Below, piece after piece: positions 35,413 through 46,900 of a stretch of DNA of 64,000 bases. Under the pieces are notes generated by a model. The model was not told the origin of the DNA. It was given only the letters and a program-made list of their open reading frames with translations, and did no database searches. The DNA is taken from contig FN649735.1 in NCBI GenBank assembly GCA_000310025.1, positions 2,319,418-2,383,417 on the forward strand, given 5' to 3'. The stretch is from Ectocarpus siliculosus. Its lineage: Eukaryota; Sar; Phaeophyceae; Ectocarpales; Ectocarpaceae. Position 1 is the stretch's first letter. Every line of letters begins with the position of its first letter. The position numbers and the translations under genes were made by a program.

Positions 35413-36201
35413 CTCTTCGTCTTTTACAGAGACCGGGGTAAATTTTAATGTTAAGACAACCACAATAACAAACAACAAACATAATAATTTACAACCTATC
35501 AGTAATACACAGAGCGCCCGCACCTGAACGAACTTAGCAGTTAAGAAAATTGAGCCTCAAGATCCTCGAACATTGAGAACTTGAGAAGAACCGCTTGGTC
35601 GGTAACGAACCCCTACACTAAAACCTATGTAGCGGCGATTCGTACCATGACCCTAGGAACTAAGAACCCCAGCCTCGGCCAAAGCTAGAGGTTCTTGATT
35701 AAGCGCGGGCGGGCGGGCGCTCTCTGTATTATTATCATCATCATCATCAACAACGCCTAACAACACACACACACTAAGTATCTCAGGCAGACGAGACAGA
35801 AAATATATAAAAAACGCCGTTCTTCTTTCTTATTGTTATATTGTCATGGTGTGCTCTTTGTGCTGCATATTTCATTTTGTGCTTGCTTACAGCAGCAACA
35901 AAACAACAATAACAATAGAACGATCATCATCAGCCTCTTCATCGGGTGTCCCGAGAAAATATACCACATTAATTATTTTTATTGTTGTTGTTGTTTTCAT
36001 ATGAAGAACCGTTCCGGTCTCCGCCAGTGCCTTCTAATATCCGTACTGGTCCAACCACACAAATAAAAAAACGATAGGCTACATCTGGGTCGGCATGATG
36101 AATGGATGAACGAATGTGGTATAAAATAACGTCAATAACCTCCGCGCCGCCCGCCCTAAACTCTCGGTCAGAAGTGAAAAAAAAAGCAGACAACAAAAAG
36201 A

Positions 36202-36289
36202 TCTCGACACTCGGATTTGAACCAAGGACCAACAGATGACCACGATAACCACTACAGTCTGTCGCTCTACCGGGCTGAGCTATGTCGAG
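36202..36289 (-). tRNA. tRNA-Tyr (anticodon GUA) with a 14-nt intron
   Basis: A full cloverleaf: the acceptor CTCGACA pairs with TGTCGAG over all 7 bp, discriminator A at 36202; D arm GCTC...GAGC; anticodon stem ACAGA/TCTGT with mature loop CTGTAGA (GUA); variable TGGTC; T arm CTTGG TTCAAAT CCGAG. A 14-base intron (TGGTTATCGTGGTC) follows the base 3' of the anticodon, the standard place for eukaryotic tRNA-Tyr introns. A TTTTT Pol III terminator follows directly downstream. It should be functional. Confidence 0.96.
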
Positions 36290-37453
36290 ATGTTCGAACT
36301 TGAAATATTTTGTCTTATAAACGTTCACCAGAAACCATTGAAAAATGGAAATGGCAGGACCGTTATGGAAGGTTATACTTCCCGCTCGAATTGATGTTTA
36401 CTTTCCTATGCCTGCGTCAAACTTAAGACCATACATCTTCTCTCGACAAAAGCACATCTTGATGCGTTTGTGTGAGAGCGTCGTGGCAGGCGGGAAATCA
36501 TTTTTTTTTTGTAAACGAATCTACTCCAGGGGCCCCCTTGATGTAAGGGGTAAGGAGTAAGGGATCCGCCCACACGCAACACACAGACACACACCTCCGC
36601 CTCACCGTTACACTCCGCTTCTCTCCTTCCAACATCGTGCTTGCAACCAGGTTTGAGGTGCGTTGCGTCTTACTTCTAATATGTTTGTAATCTGGTCGCC
36701 AACTGGTGTGTGTTCCTGCGAGCCTAATCAGCGCAGGGAGCAGTGTCAACCTATGCATATGCACACATGCATATGAGCTAGCTACGAGCAAGCGTCGTCA
36801 TTTGTACAAGTTGTGGGACGTATGCATATGCATATGCATACGATCGGGGAAGAGCAACCTATGCGTACTAAGGACTTCCGCGATATCGGGTTTATCGTCT
36901 AGGAGCTTGTCGGTGATCCGGTTGATCTGCCGTCCTATTCAGCGTTGCAAACAACATGCCTGCTCTCATTTCGATCCATGTTTGAACTGACTTCCATACT
37001 GCTGTGGACTATGGTAGGTTTTCAGATACCTTGCATGACAGGTAAGACTAGGCCTCGGTGCTCTGTTGATGGTGAGTGAACGTTGTTGTGATTGGGCCTC
37101 AAGCACACAACAAAGAGAAAAGATAAATAAACTGCTGTGGGTACGTGTCATGTTCCCATAACAGCATTCAGTCGTCCTTTAATTCCGCCGCTCATTAGCC
37201 AAGCGGCGAACATGTTTATCTTTTGTTGTCGCAACCCGCATTTGGTCCCCTCCATCATCATACAGCGAATTGTCTTTCGAGTTAGGTTATGGTCCCATTC
37301 GTTACTGGAAGAATACAGAAGTTTGTCAACCTGGCTGCATTGGTATATCAGGCTTTGACTTAGCAGTTAAACGGAAGAACGACCTGATGCTTGGTTGCTT
37401 GGTGTCTGGGTCGTTTTTATTTGTGGCAAATATGCATACCGTATACGACACAG

Positions 37454-37640
37454 GATAACACTCCCCTTGGGCCGATTTTCAAAGCTCGATTTATCAACAA
37501 CAGAAAGAGTCACAGCGCCGAAAACGGCAGCTTTGAAGCCGTATGGTCGAGAGCTCTCCGAAAACGTATCGTTTCGTTCATGCATCTTCTTCGTCGTGGA
37601 GTAATCGAGCTTTGAAAATCGGTCCAGGGGGTGTGTTATC
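37454..37640. mobile_element. Small TIR element (MITE), copy 3 of the family at 848
   Basis: The left end GATAACACTCCCCTTGGGCC and the reverse-complemented right end GATAACACACCCCCTGGACC lead into the shared arm CGATTTTCAAAGCTCGATT on both sides. TA at the outer edges may be the target duplication. It is the best preserved of the three copies and lies about 180 bases upstream of the TPR gene start. Confidence 0.85.
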
Positions 37641-37821
37641 TTGTGTCGTGCGGTATAGGTAGCCGCCGCTGACGCCTGAGTTCATTGCTAGTCTATCCTA
37701 GACTCTTTTCTATGGATGGAGATGGATTCGTTGTGTCATATTCAGAAAAATGCAAAAAAACATTGCCGCGACCACGTTGTTACCGGGTCCAACCCTTTCT
37801 TGGTCCCCCGCCGAATGACAG

Positions 37822-39659
37822 ATGTCGACCCCAGTTCCAGCGACAGGGGGCGCGGCGGCCTCAAACGCGCGCAGACCTTTGCCAACAACTCCGGGAGACA
37901 AGATCGTCGAAGGTGAGCGACTGCGAGACGAGGCGCAATCGCTCCTCAAAAGCGATAAACCCAAGACGGCGGCGGTGAAGTTCCGGACTGTGTTCGCATA
38001 CACGAAAGGGTTGATCCCGCAGACCTCCGAGTTGGCCCTGTATGCTGCCGTGACGGGGCAGCAGACAGTGATCGACCAGAAACAGCAAGGTGAGCGTCAC
38101 TTGTGGCTCCAGCTACCGAGGGTCCTATGGCATGTACATGCGACCACCTTTGCATCTCCGGCTCAGGGATCTCCCAATATCGGTCAGTCATGGCTTCAGC
38201 TACCGAGAGCTCTGTGATTTGTACACGCGGCCACCGTTGAATCTCTGCTCAGGGACCTCCCGATATCCGATCACTGTTCGATTATTCTATATCCTGGCTC
38301 CTTCGCAGTCGCTGTTCGAGCTTTGGAGCTATCTTGTAACGAAGGGCTGGCGACGATATACTTTCGGAGCGGACATCACGAGAAAGCTTTAGGGTACAGC
38401 GAGAAGGTGTGGGGAGGCATTTGCGTGAAATCCGCATCACCATTCTTGCCGACAGCGTCCGATCTGGAATCGAACGGGCGTACGTCAACGGCGCTTACTT
38501 AGGGGGCTGAAACTTGTGTATGTGGGTGTTGCGATCACTGACATCTTCGTAGTGGCCAGTCCCTCAAACTCTGTACCAAGCTGTGGAAGAGTCGTCTGTG
38601 TGCTGAAAGTGAGCAAGACCTTACGCAAACTCGCTGGGTACGAAGTACAAGTTCGGTGCGTTGGCTGTCACATCTTTCATGTAGCGATTTATGGAACATG
38701 ATTGATGTCATTTAGCCACGAACTCGTTCGTATCGCGAAACGAACTCCTTCGGTAGGTTCTGCTGGCGGAGCCGGAGTCAGCAAAGGCACTCTTCCGAGC
38801 CGGCCAACTGAACTTGCGACTCAAGAACATCGAAGCGGCCAAGGTACCGAACACACAAAATGTATATGCCTGTGGTGTCTTTTGAGCGTCCCGCTTCAAT
38901 CTTTTGGCATCGTATGCGTATTTTGTGGGCTGGCTCTATTGTATGGGCTGTCCCAAGACGCGAAAATAGATTTTTTTGAGTGCACAAGGTACTGCTGTAG
39001 GGTGCCCTAACATGGTATCGCACCGGGGTCACCGTGTGGTGTAATTTCGCGCAGTCAGTCGACGATGCAACGTGCTGTATGAGTTCGAGCTGGTGTTTCT
39101 CGTTCCCCGGTGTGCTGGCCCACACCTTACACATCGTCGATTCTATGTGTTACGTTAGCGTCGGAGCTCTTCGCGTATAAAAAAGACGATGTCTGTACCG
39201 ACGAGTTTAGCGCCACAAGGCACCGGCCCGGACAACACACGCGAGCGTGTACCGCTCATGTGGTTCCAGCCATGAAACAAAATGACGATCAGTTCAGCAT
39301 ACGCTGCAAGAACGTTCACCACCCTATGCTATGCATACGATGCAAGTAGTTTCGGTCAGCATCTCGCGTTTTCAAGCCATTAACCAGGCTGAAGCTGGGC
39401 GTCAGATTGACTGGTGGTGACCCTTGGCGCCCCCCCATCCCTCTGCGACCCTTGCATTATGCGTCCACGACAGCGGTGCTTAACGCGCGCAGCGAAGCAC
39501 GAGCCTCAGAACGTCAACATCCGTACCGAGCTTCGGAATCTGACTAAATTGGCGCAGGGGGAGGGCGTGGAGGCAGGCACAGAGTCGGCCACCACAGAGG
39601 AAGGCAAAGAGTCGGCGGGGGACAAGAGAAAATGCCCTAAATCTAGCGAGGAGGCATGA
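37822..39659 (+). CDS. TPR protein resembling TTC9
   Basis: Four exons with matching phase give 212 residues: 37822-38089, 38309-38406, 38757-38843 and 39474-39659 (TGA at 39657). The start is the first ATG (ACAGATGTCG). After a short disordered head, residues about 33-160 form TPR helices: EGERLRDEAQSLLKSDKPK, TAAVKFRTVFAYTKGL, a linker, ALELSCNEGLATIYFRSG, HHEKALGYSEKVLLAEPESA, KALFRAGQLNLRLKNIEAA and RCLTRAAKHEPQNVNIRTEL. The long insert between the first two helical pairs, the KALFRAGQ signature and the small size fit the TTC9 group of TPR co-chaperone-like proteins, which bind partners through Hsp90-type or peptide-binding grooves. The last 40 residues are acidic and Lys-rich (EGKESAGDKRK), so disordered. 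No catalytic domain. It converges on the kinase gene ending at 40964. Confidence 0.87.
38104..38275. repeat. Tandem duplication of 87 bp inside intron 1 of the TPR gene
   Basis: Copies start TGGCTCCAGCTACCGAG (38104) and TGGCTTCAGCTACCGAG (38191) and stay alignable to about 38275 with roughly fifteen per cent difference. It lies wholly between the exons ending at 38089 and starting at 38309. Confidence 0.85.
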
Positions 39660-40963
39660 TCCGAACCGGGGTGTTCAATAGGTTGAACATATTGGTGGCA
39701 CTCAAGGTTTCTATTTAGTGGGCAACGCTTCAGCGATGAACGGCCAGCCAACACATGGCTGTGGGTCAAGGACTTGTGTCAAACCCGGTGTGGTTCGCGA
39801 GTCTCTGGTGCCAGTGTAAGTAGTGTGCAGCTTTTGGTTGCGAAAGGGTTTCCTTCTCGACTGTGTGAGGCATGGAAAATAGCGACGACAGCTGCTCTCC
39901 AACCGTCTTCACGGCACACCCATGTGTGCCCTCTCTGCTTTGTGTGTCAATCGACTTGTTTGAAGACAAAACTTGCCAACGAAAGACAACCGCGCCTTGT
40001 TACGCTGCACCAATCATAGCCGGAAGCTTGTGGTTGCCATGTGTGATGACCAAATACTCTACTATTGGCAGGACGCGGCCCGAGAATCTTCGCCGTCGAC
40101 TCAAACTGCCGAACAACCCAAAACGCCGCCATGGTTCTATAAAAATACGTAACTACAGCTACACACGTTGTGAGCGCCCAACACACAATATAAAAACAAA
40201 CGTCACCGAAAACAGCGCCGCGCCTCGTCGGTACAACCAAACGGCGCGATCCGCATGGTAATTGTTGAGAGTGCTGCTAAAACGACCAACAGTGGTGAGC
40301 GACAAGACGAAGCACGTTGGGCAACGGGCAGCCCTTTCCGGACAACGTCTACATCGCTCACGCAAAACCAAAGTCGCGCGAATACAAAGCGTTGTTCAAG
40401 CAGGATTTGGACCACACCCGTCGGCCGCACGAACCAGACCAACAGGCATCGCCCTGCGTTGTGCCCGCGACAGGTGGAGTGAAAACAACAGTACCACAGA
40501 AAACCAACATTGACACGGCTGGGGAAACGCACACCACCATTAAGGCGAGCGGGTCCGCCTAACGCATTTCACGACTGCGGTGGAACACAAGACAACAGAA
40601 CGCGCAGGTTTGCCTTCCCCTCTCCATGCCCGGCAAGCCTTGCGTTCCCCGCCTAGCGTAAAAGCCCGCCTAGAGCTAAAGGTTGGGGCCAAGCTGCGAA
40701 AGCCTAGCTTCCACGGCGTCGAACTGCAAAATTCAAGACCGGGCCAAAAGGTGTTTGATTTGAGAATGAGATAAAAATGGCGGTGCGTCATGAAGGCGGA
40801 GTACAGTTTAAAAGTGCTGTTGATGTGTCGCGTTGGGGTTGGCGTTGTGGTGCTTGGTGCATGGTCAATCACCACAGAGCAGGGCAAGCTAAGCCAACCC
40901 CGCATTTTGACGATGGTTGTTTGCGTTATACATTGTACGGGCTAACGGCCATGCAAGAAAAAC
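39660..40963. other. Spacer between convergent TPR and kinase genes
   Basis: Holds the two 3' UTRs. A plus-strand frame at 40317-40562 has a protein-like stretch (DNVYIAHAKPKSREYKALF) but no partner exon, splice signal or recognised family, so it could be a degraded gene piece or chance. Confidence 0.4.
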
Positions 40964-43900
40964 CTAGATGAACACGTTGTGACAGACAGAGCAACTACAT
41001 CGCCGAGAGAACCACCGCCCAAAACCCACATCATCGTGCTCTTGTCGGGAGAAGTTTCCTCGTTCGGAAGATGCTGCTTCATCCGCCTGGGGTCCGTTTG
41101 CCCCGGAGCTCCAGTCGGGCTGTGATACAGCCATCAGCTGTTTGTACGCCACCTGTGGTGCGGCGAAAACATTGTTCATCAAATGCCACGTACAGCAGTA
41201 GAAGCATCGGTCGGGTCTGCTCAGTGTGTGCGTGCACAGGGCAAAAATGGCGGGACTCCCCCCCCAAAAGAGCTCCAATGAATTACCACAGCGTGAGTGC
41301 ATTCGCTCCAACTTTACCAGGAGACAACAGGCGTCGGATTGGTCGATCGGGGCATGAAGTTTACCTCCAAAGCTGACGACAGCATCTTGAGGGTCGACGT
41401 GTTTCGAAGGGCCTGCACTTCTAATTCTGAAATGCGGCTATCTCGCTCGTCGCACGCAGCTCGGAGTGCCTGCAGGTTTAAAAAAAAACATGCGCCAAGG
41501 TGAGGCCCATCGCAGATGAGACCGTGCAAAACGGGAGGAAAATCAACAATTATCGAAGACCAAAATCGGTTGGGGTGATGACTAGTGAGCGCTTCTGCGT
41601 CGCAGCGAAACAAGCACACCAGCAAGCCGGTCCGTGACGATTCGTACCTTTCAATGCCCGTCTTAGGCACAATCGTGAAGCGTAAATTACAAACATCAAT
41701 CAATGCCACCGAGGTTGGCGTCGTGAGGCGAGTGTCATGTCAACTGCATGCCACAGGTCAACCTGCGTACAAGCACTTGGAATACACTACAGGATGGTAA
41801 TTCCGGACTAGCAGAGCAAGTGTTGCTCAAAACAATCGCACTCCGTCGCAGGGCATGCAACACTCTCCACAACTACAAAACAAAAATCCTGCACGTGCTC
41901 ACATCCATCTCTTCCTTCATCTGCTCGAATTTTGCCGCACTTTCGTCCTCTCCCGTCACCCCGCCGACCAGACCAACATCCTGGCCTCTTCGCTCTGCCA
42001 AGGCACGCTCCACCTGCGTCCCGCAAACAACAACGCGCGAAATGCATTGTCTCGAGATCTCTGCACGTTCAAAACAAGCGGTTGAAGAACTTTTGCCGGA
42101 ACGATTAAGCAGTAAACACGACAGTCTACCCGCTGGCTTGGGGAAAGTAGGCCCAAGTACGTGCGCCAACTGGCCTCGTTTCTGGCCCGACAGCCTCGAC
42201 GCTACAGTGTCTTGTGGGCAACGCTTGCTACAAGCCCGTCTAGGGAAACACGTCTGTTAGCTGACTCCTTCCAAGCAACATACGGCTCGCAAGACCCTTC
42301 TCAGACCGGTACTGGTATGGCCGAAGGAGTTCCTGCTTGTGTGACACAAAAAAGTACAGACTCTGCGCTGATTAACATTATCCGAATACTAATTTTCCAT
42401 CTGGATTGAAAGCCACACATGGTACCGCAGCGCACAACTACAGTAGTCCTGTTTTGCTGCTGTTGCGGCATCGCTCCTATCGACCGTGCGTGAACATACC
42501 GCATTTTCCACCATGGCGTCTATTTGCTGCTCCATCATCTCCGTGTCCAACCAGTGTTGTTCATTGCCCTGTGACGTCCCGGATAGGACATGGAGCGAAA
42601 GGAGGAAGATATTTCAACGCGGCGTTCTGTTGTTTACTATTCTACAACATACTCCCTGTGTTTGGCGTTCACAGACCACAGCTTTTGGGGTGGTATGTTA
42701 TTTGTGCGAAAAAGTTTAATTCGCCGCGCTGTCCGCCCGGTACAAGTCCTTGTTATCTATTTCACTTGGCATCCGAACTCGACGCTGCGAGACGAGTCTC
42801 CTAGACTACGACAAACAGAAAACTTCGAGTCCCAAACGCGTTCCAAGGGAGGACAAGTTGGCACTGGGGTGGGATGGGTGAACGACATAGCCTGATCCCC
42901 GGTCGATAGCGACGACGTCCCTTTCCCTATCCAAAACGTGAATAAAAGCACAGACCCACAAAACTTCTCCGAGAGCGAAAATGTACACAGGTGCCAAATA
43001 ACCACCAGAAAGTCACCATCACCATCCTCAACAAGAGCCAGGAGCCCCTCCACGTCTGCATTTTCTCACCTTCGGACTAGCGTTGATGACGTTCCCTTCC
43101 CTAGCGATGGCCGCTCCCTCTGTCAGCACGGGAAGCGGAGGGCCACTCTGCGGCAAGACGATCTGCAACGAGCAACATTTGGGCGACTCAAAAATCGAGC
43201 TAAAACGGTCACATAACCATCAGGTGTACAAATATCACAGATACTCTCCAACTGTGGTGTGGGAGCACAAGCAGGTACGAGAAAAAGGGTGGATGAACTC
43301 ACGTTATCTTCGCCTGTCTCGTTGACCAGATCCTGTAGCCAGTTAAACGCGTCTTCCGCCGTGGGTCTGCAGGTACACACCAAACGCCAGAACAGCAGTA
43401 CAGCGCACTCACACACCAGGATATCGCACCAAATTTGAGTGAGAAGGTACGATAGCTTTATCTTCATCAATCAGCCCTACCCAAACCTGAAACAAGTTTC
43501 CCGTTTGGTGCCCAGGGGTCAAGTGGCGCACGACATACGCGGAACGGTTTCCGGACGGGGGACTTGACTCGATGTCACGGCGACAACCAGGACCTTGGAC
43601 AGCCTCAACGCCGTGGCGTGTATGCCACGCCAGCAACCTACAGTTCAAACAACAGCCTCACGGGTGTCGTCGGTAACAACAGCACCACCCCTCTACTAGC
43701 ACTGCTGCTGTCCCCAACATCTTCGCTCACCTCTCGGCTGGTTCGGCGAAGAGGCATTGCGACTGCAAAAGTGAGAAGGACGAAGGATACCCTGGCAGCA
43801 GCTGCCCCTCTATCTCCTCCTCGCTCACGACGAAGAACGTCTGCCAACAGCAGGGGCGCATCGAGACATGGCACGCCAATGTCAGCGCCGGGAGAGAGTT

Positions 43901-46900
43901 GGGGCAAGCCAGTGGCAAAACAAGTGAAATGCGATCGACACGGAACACACAAGTTTGATGGAGTGTAGAAAACATCTCGCACGCCGGCAAACGCATCAAA
44001 TCAAATCGCGAGGGGATAGGTTCCACTCGACTCGAAGGGACAATGCTGAAACTGGAGCTTTTCACCTCGGGGTGCATCAACACTAGTGTATAGCTGGTAC
44101 TGAAAATACGTCCAATGGCTCTTCTTACGTTCGAGTACACAAAAGAGAGAGGTGTCGCCGCCTATCAAGTCACCAACAAATATTGTCTCGCAAAGGGTCG
44201 GTCGTCTTGCCCGCCCAGACGTACCTGTGGCGGCCTCTCCGGGAAGGAAGGGCTTGGTTCCTGACCAGTAAGCATCTCTACAAATATCATGCCCAGGCTG
44301 AAGACGTCACTCGGTAGCCCGTACTCCTCGGAGAGCAACACCTCGGGAGACATGAACTCCGCCGTTCCCGCGCAAAAGTCCTGCGACAAACGCGGAAACA
44401 GCCAGCGATGAGAGTGTGACAACAATGTACAGCAAACCTAAACGTAGGTGGAGTATCGCTCGATGCAGAAATAGTGCCCCAACGCCCAATTGTTCGACAA
44501 ATGACAGAGAAGGACTGGTGGGAAGAGAGCTCTCGGTCGGGGACGTTGGGAGGGGAGGGGCACTGAAGGCTCCACCAGCTGATGCTCACTGCGCTCAGCG
44601 CCTGCAGCGAAGAACTCAGAACTTCATACATGCATGTTGCTTCGTCCAGACGGGTTCGGGTAAAATAGTCGTCGCACCTGCTTGATGGAGCTGTTCTCGT
44701 CGATGGCGAAGTTGTAGTCGCACAGCTTCGCTCTCCAGCAGCCGTCGATCAAAACGTTGGGGGTTTTGATATCTCGGTGGATAATACCGTGTTGGTGCAG
44801 GTATTGCAGCCCATCCGTCATGTCTGACGCAATTCGAACCTTCGCGACCGGAAAACGAGCAGCGGTACAGGCATAGCAGTACTTGGCTATGTGGTGCCCT
44901 CACTGCGTATCATAACTAGCCACGAAGGTAAACGTCATTTACCATGTTCCTCACCCCCTAGGTCCTTCACCAAACAACCATCTAGAGGACATACGAGGCC
45001 TATGATGCACAATATGAACGGGTGACGAGAGAAAAGACAAGCCACAAACAGACTGCTCACATCAGACGGTGAGTTCGAGTACCCCCAAGCCGAGCATCCA
45101 TGCCTCAGGGACGAAACCACTAGGGCCCTTCCGCTTCCCGTAGAACCAAGTCACCCACGACACATGAATACAATACTGATTTCTGAGCGAGCAAGTACCT
45201 TGAGTGGCCAGTCGATGTTAAGTTTCAACGCCTCTCGCAACGCCCCGTTGGTGCACAATTCCATCGCCACCATCACCTGCACAGAAAGAAGCAAACAAAC
45301 TCGTGAAAAAAAAAATTGCGGCATCCAGCCGGCCAAAGACAACCAATCCTCTCAAGACAAGCGATCGTTCATCGAAGTAGGAAACAAATCTAGTCTGACA
45401 CGCAGGAAAAAGCTAAACATCGCGTGTCGGGAGCTTGTTGACAAAAGATCTACAACCTCTGCAACCGACCTAAAACCAGCCCCTGCTCCTCACCCTTTCC
45501 GTAATGCCATCATGTACACTGCTGCTTGAGGTCAACCTTGGCGATTATGCATATCCCGTCCGCTACAGGCCAGCACAAGAAAGCATGATTGCTCTTGATT
45601 GGTCTCTCACCGTGTCAGAACCTCTCTCCACGGCCATAGCCGTTCCGATGAACTCAACGAGGTGCGAGTGCTTGTGATTTCTTAGCATCGCAAGCTCCCC
45701 CAGCAGGTTGGCTTGCTCTTCCTGCGTTTATGGCGGTTTCGCACCAACCACAGCCACCACCATGAAACACGTACGGTAGATAGCATGATTAAAATAAGCC
45801 TCATACATAGTTGTCTTGTACGAGTGGGACGTATTCTTGTTAACTTGAGATCGGCTCACCGGCTGCTTGCACTTACGGCCGCACGAAAGACAAGACTCAT
45901 CATGCAGCTAGAAACGCCCCAACATACTGACAATCCTGTGCTGGATAACTACATGGTTTGATATTCAGCTCGGCGTTATCGGGAACCTGGAGCTCGAGCG
46001 GTCTCTCCCAACAAGCAGCTCAATGCCGACTGGCTGACGGGCTGACGGGCGGAGGTCCAATCTACCGTCTTTGCTGCCGCGCAAACCTGGCCAGAAATCG
46101 CTACAAGAAAATCCTACGCCGAGTGACCGGGAGACAATCCCTAACCTTTGACGCTAGAATCCCCCAAAATGCCCGCCCGCAACTTGATGTTGTTCGAAGA
46201 TATTGGGCAGCTCTGCCAAACAAACACCCTGTATCTGTACCGCCCAGCGTTTGCCAACATACCTCGTCCTCGGGTACTTGTTGAATCTTTACTGCCACGC
46301 TCCTCGCCTCCTCCTCCTCTTCCTGTGCAGCATCTCGTTCTCCTTTGGCGTGTTCCACGCTCTCTTGAGCAGCGTCATGGAAAATTTCCTCCTCGCCCTC
46401 CGTCGCCTCCGTTACAAGTGTGTCCCTCTCCACCTCTCCCTCTATGTTGGTAGCCGCGCCACCTTCTGCTTCCCTGGGTGCAGCCGCTGCTTCGAATGGA
46501 AAGCGTACAAAGCACAAAGCAAGGCGGCGTGTGGACCTCCAGCAACCGTCCTTCATGCGCCATGCGTCACGAGACGGCTACGATACACGAGCAGTGGAAT
46601 TTGCGACGACTCCGTCTATATTGAACGTTGAGCTTGGGATATGGGATGGGCACAGCGTGCACACCACAACATGTGGGGAAAGTGATAGCAAGGATCAACC
46701 GCATCAACTTTACATAACACACAAACAACTTCAAACGATATAATCCAGCTATGCACCAGGAAGAGTCAAGCTACGCGATTTCCCGCCTAGCAATAGTGGT
46801 GGGTCCACAGGGAGCATTTACACGGAAGGACGTCGGAATTGGGCATGGCTCTGGTTACCAGACCCTGCATCGACTCGCTGATCAAACGTAACTCCCACAG

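Larger units (their letters stand above)
30846..37453. other. Gene-poor, repeat-rich spacer upstream of the PDZ-PX gene
   Basis: No protein gene could be supported. The stretch holds the probable PDZ-PX promoter (about 30850-31200), a MITE (31659), two tandem duplications (32341, 34232), a GA-rich tract (33189), a 74-bp palindrome (34422), a MITE copy (35199), short (ATC)/(CAA) repeats near 35730-35920 and one tRNA gene (36202). Minus-strand frames at 33660-33990 have an acceptor (CATGTCAG at about 33976) and Ser/Pro-rich sense in two frames, but no matching neighbour exon. Confidence 0.5.

Noticed and set aside
35560-35700. Stretch resembling a structured RNA
   Set aside because: No conserved rRNA or snRNA motif was found and pairing is weak; treated as anonymous spacer.
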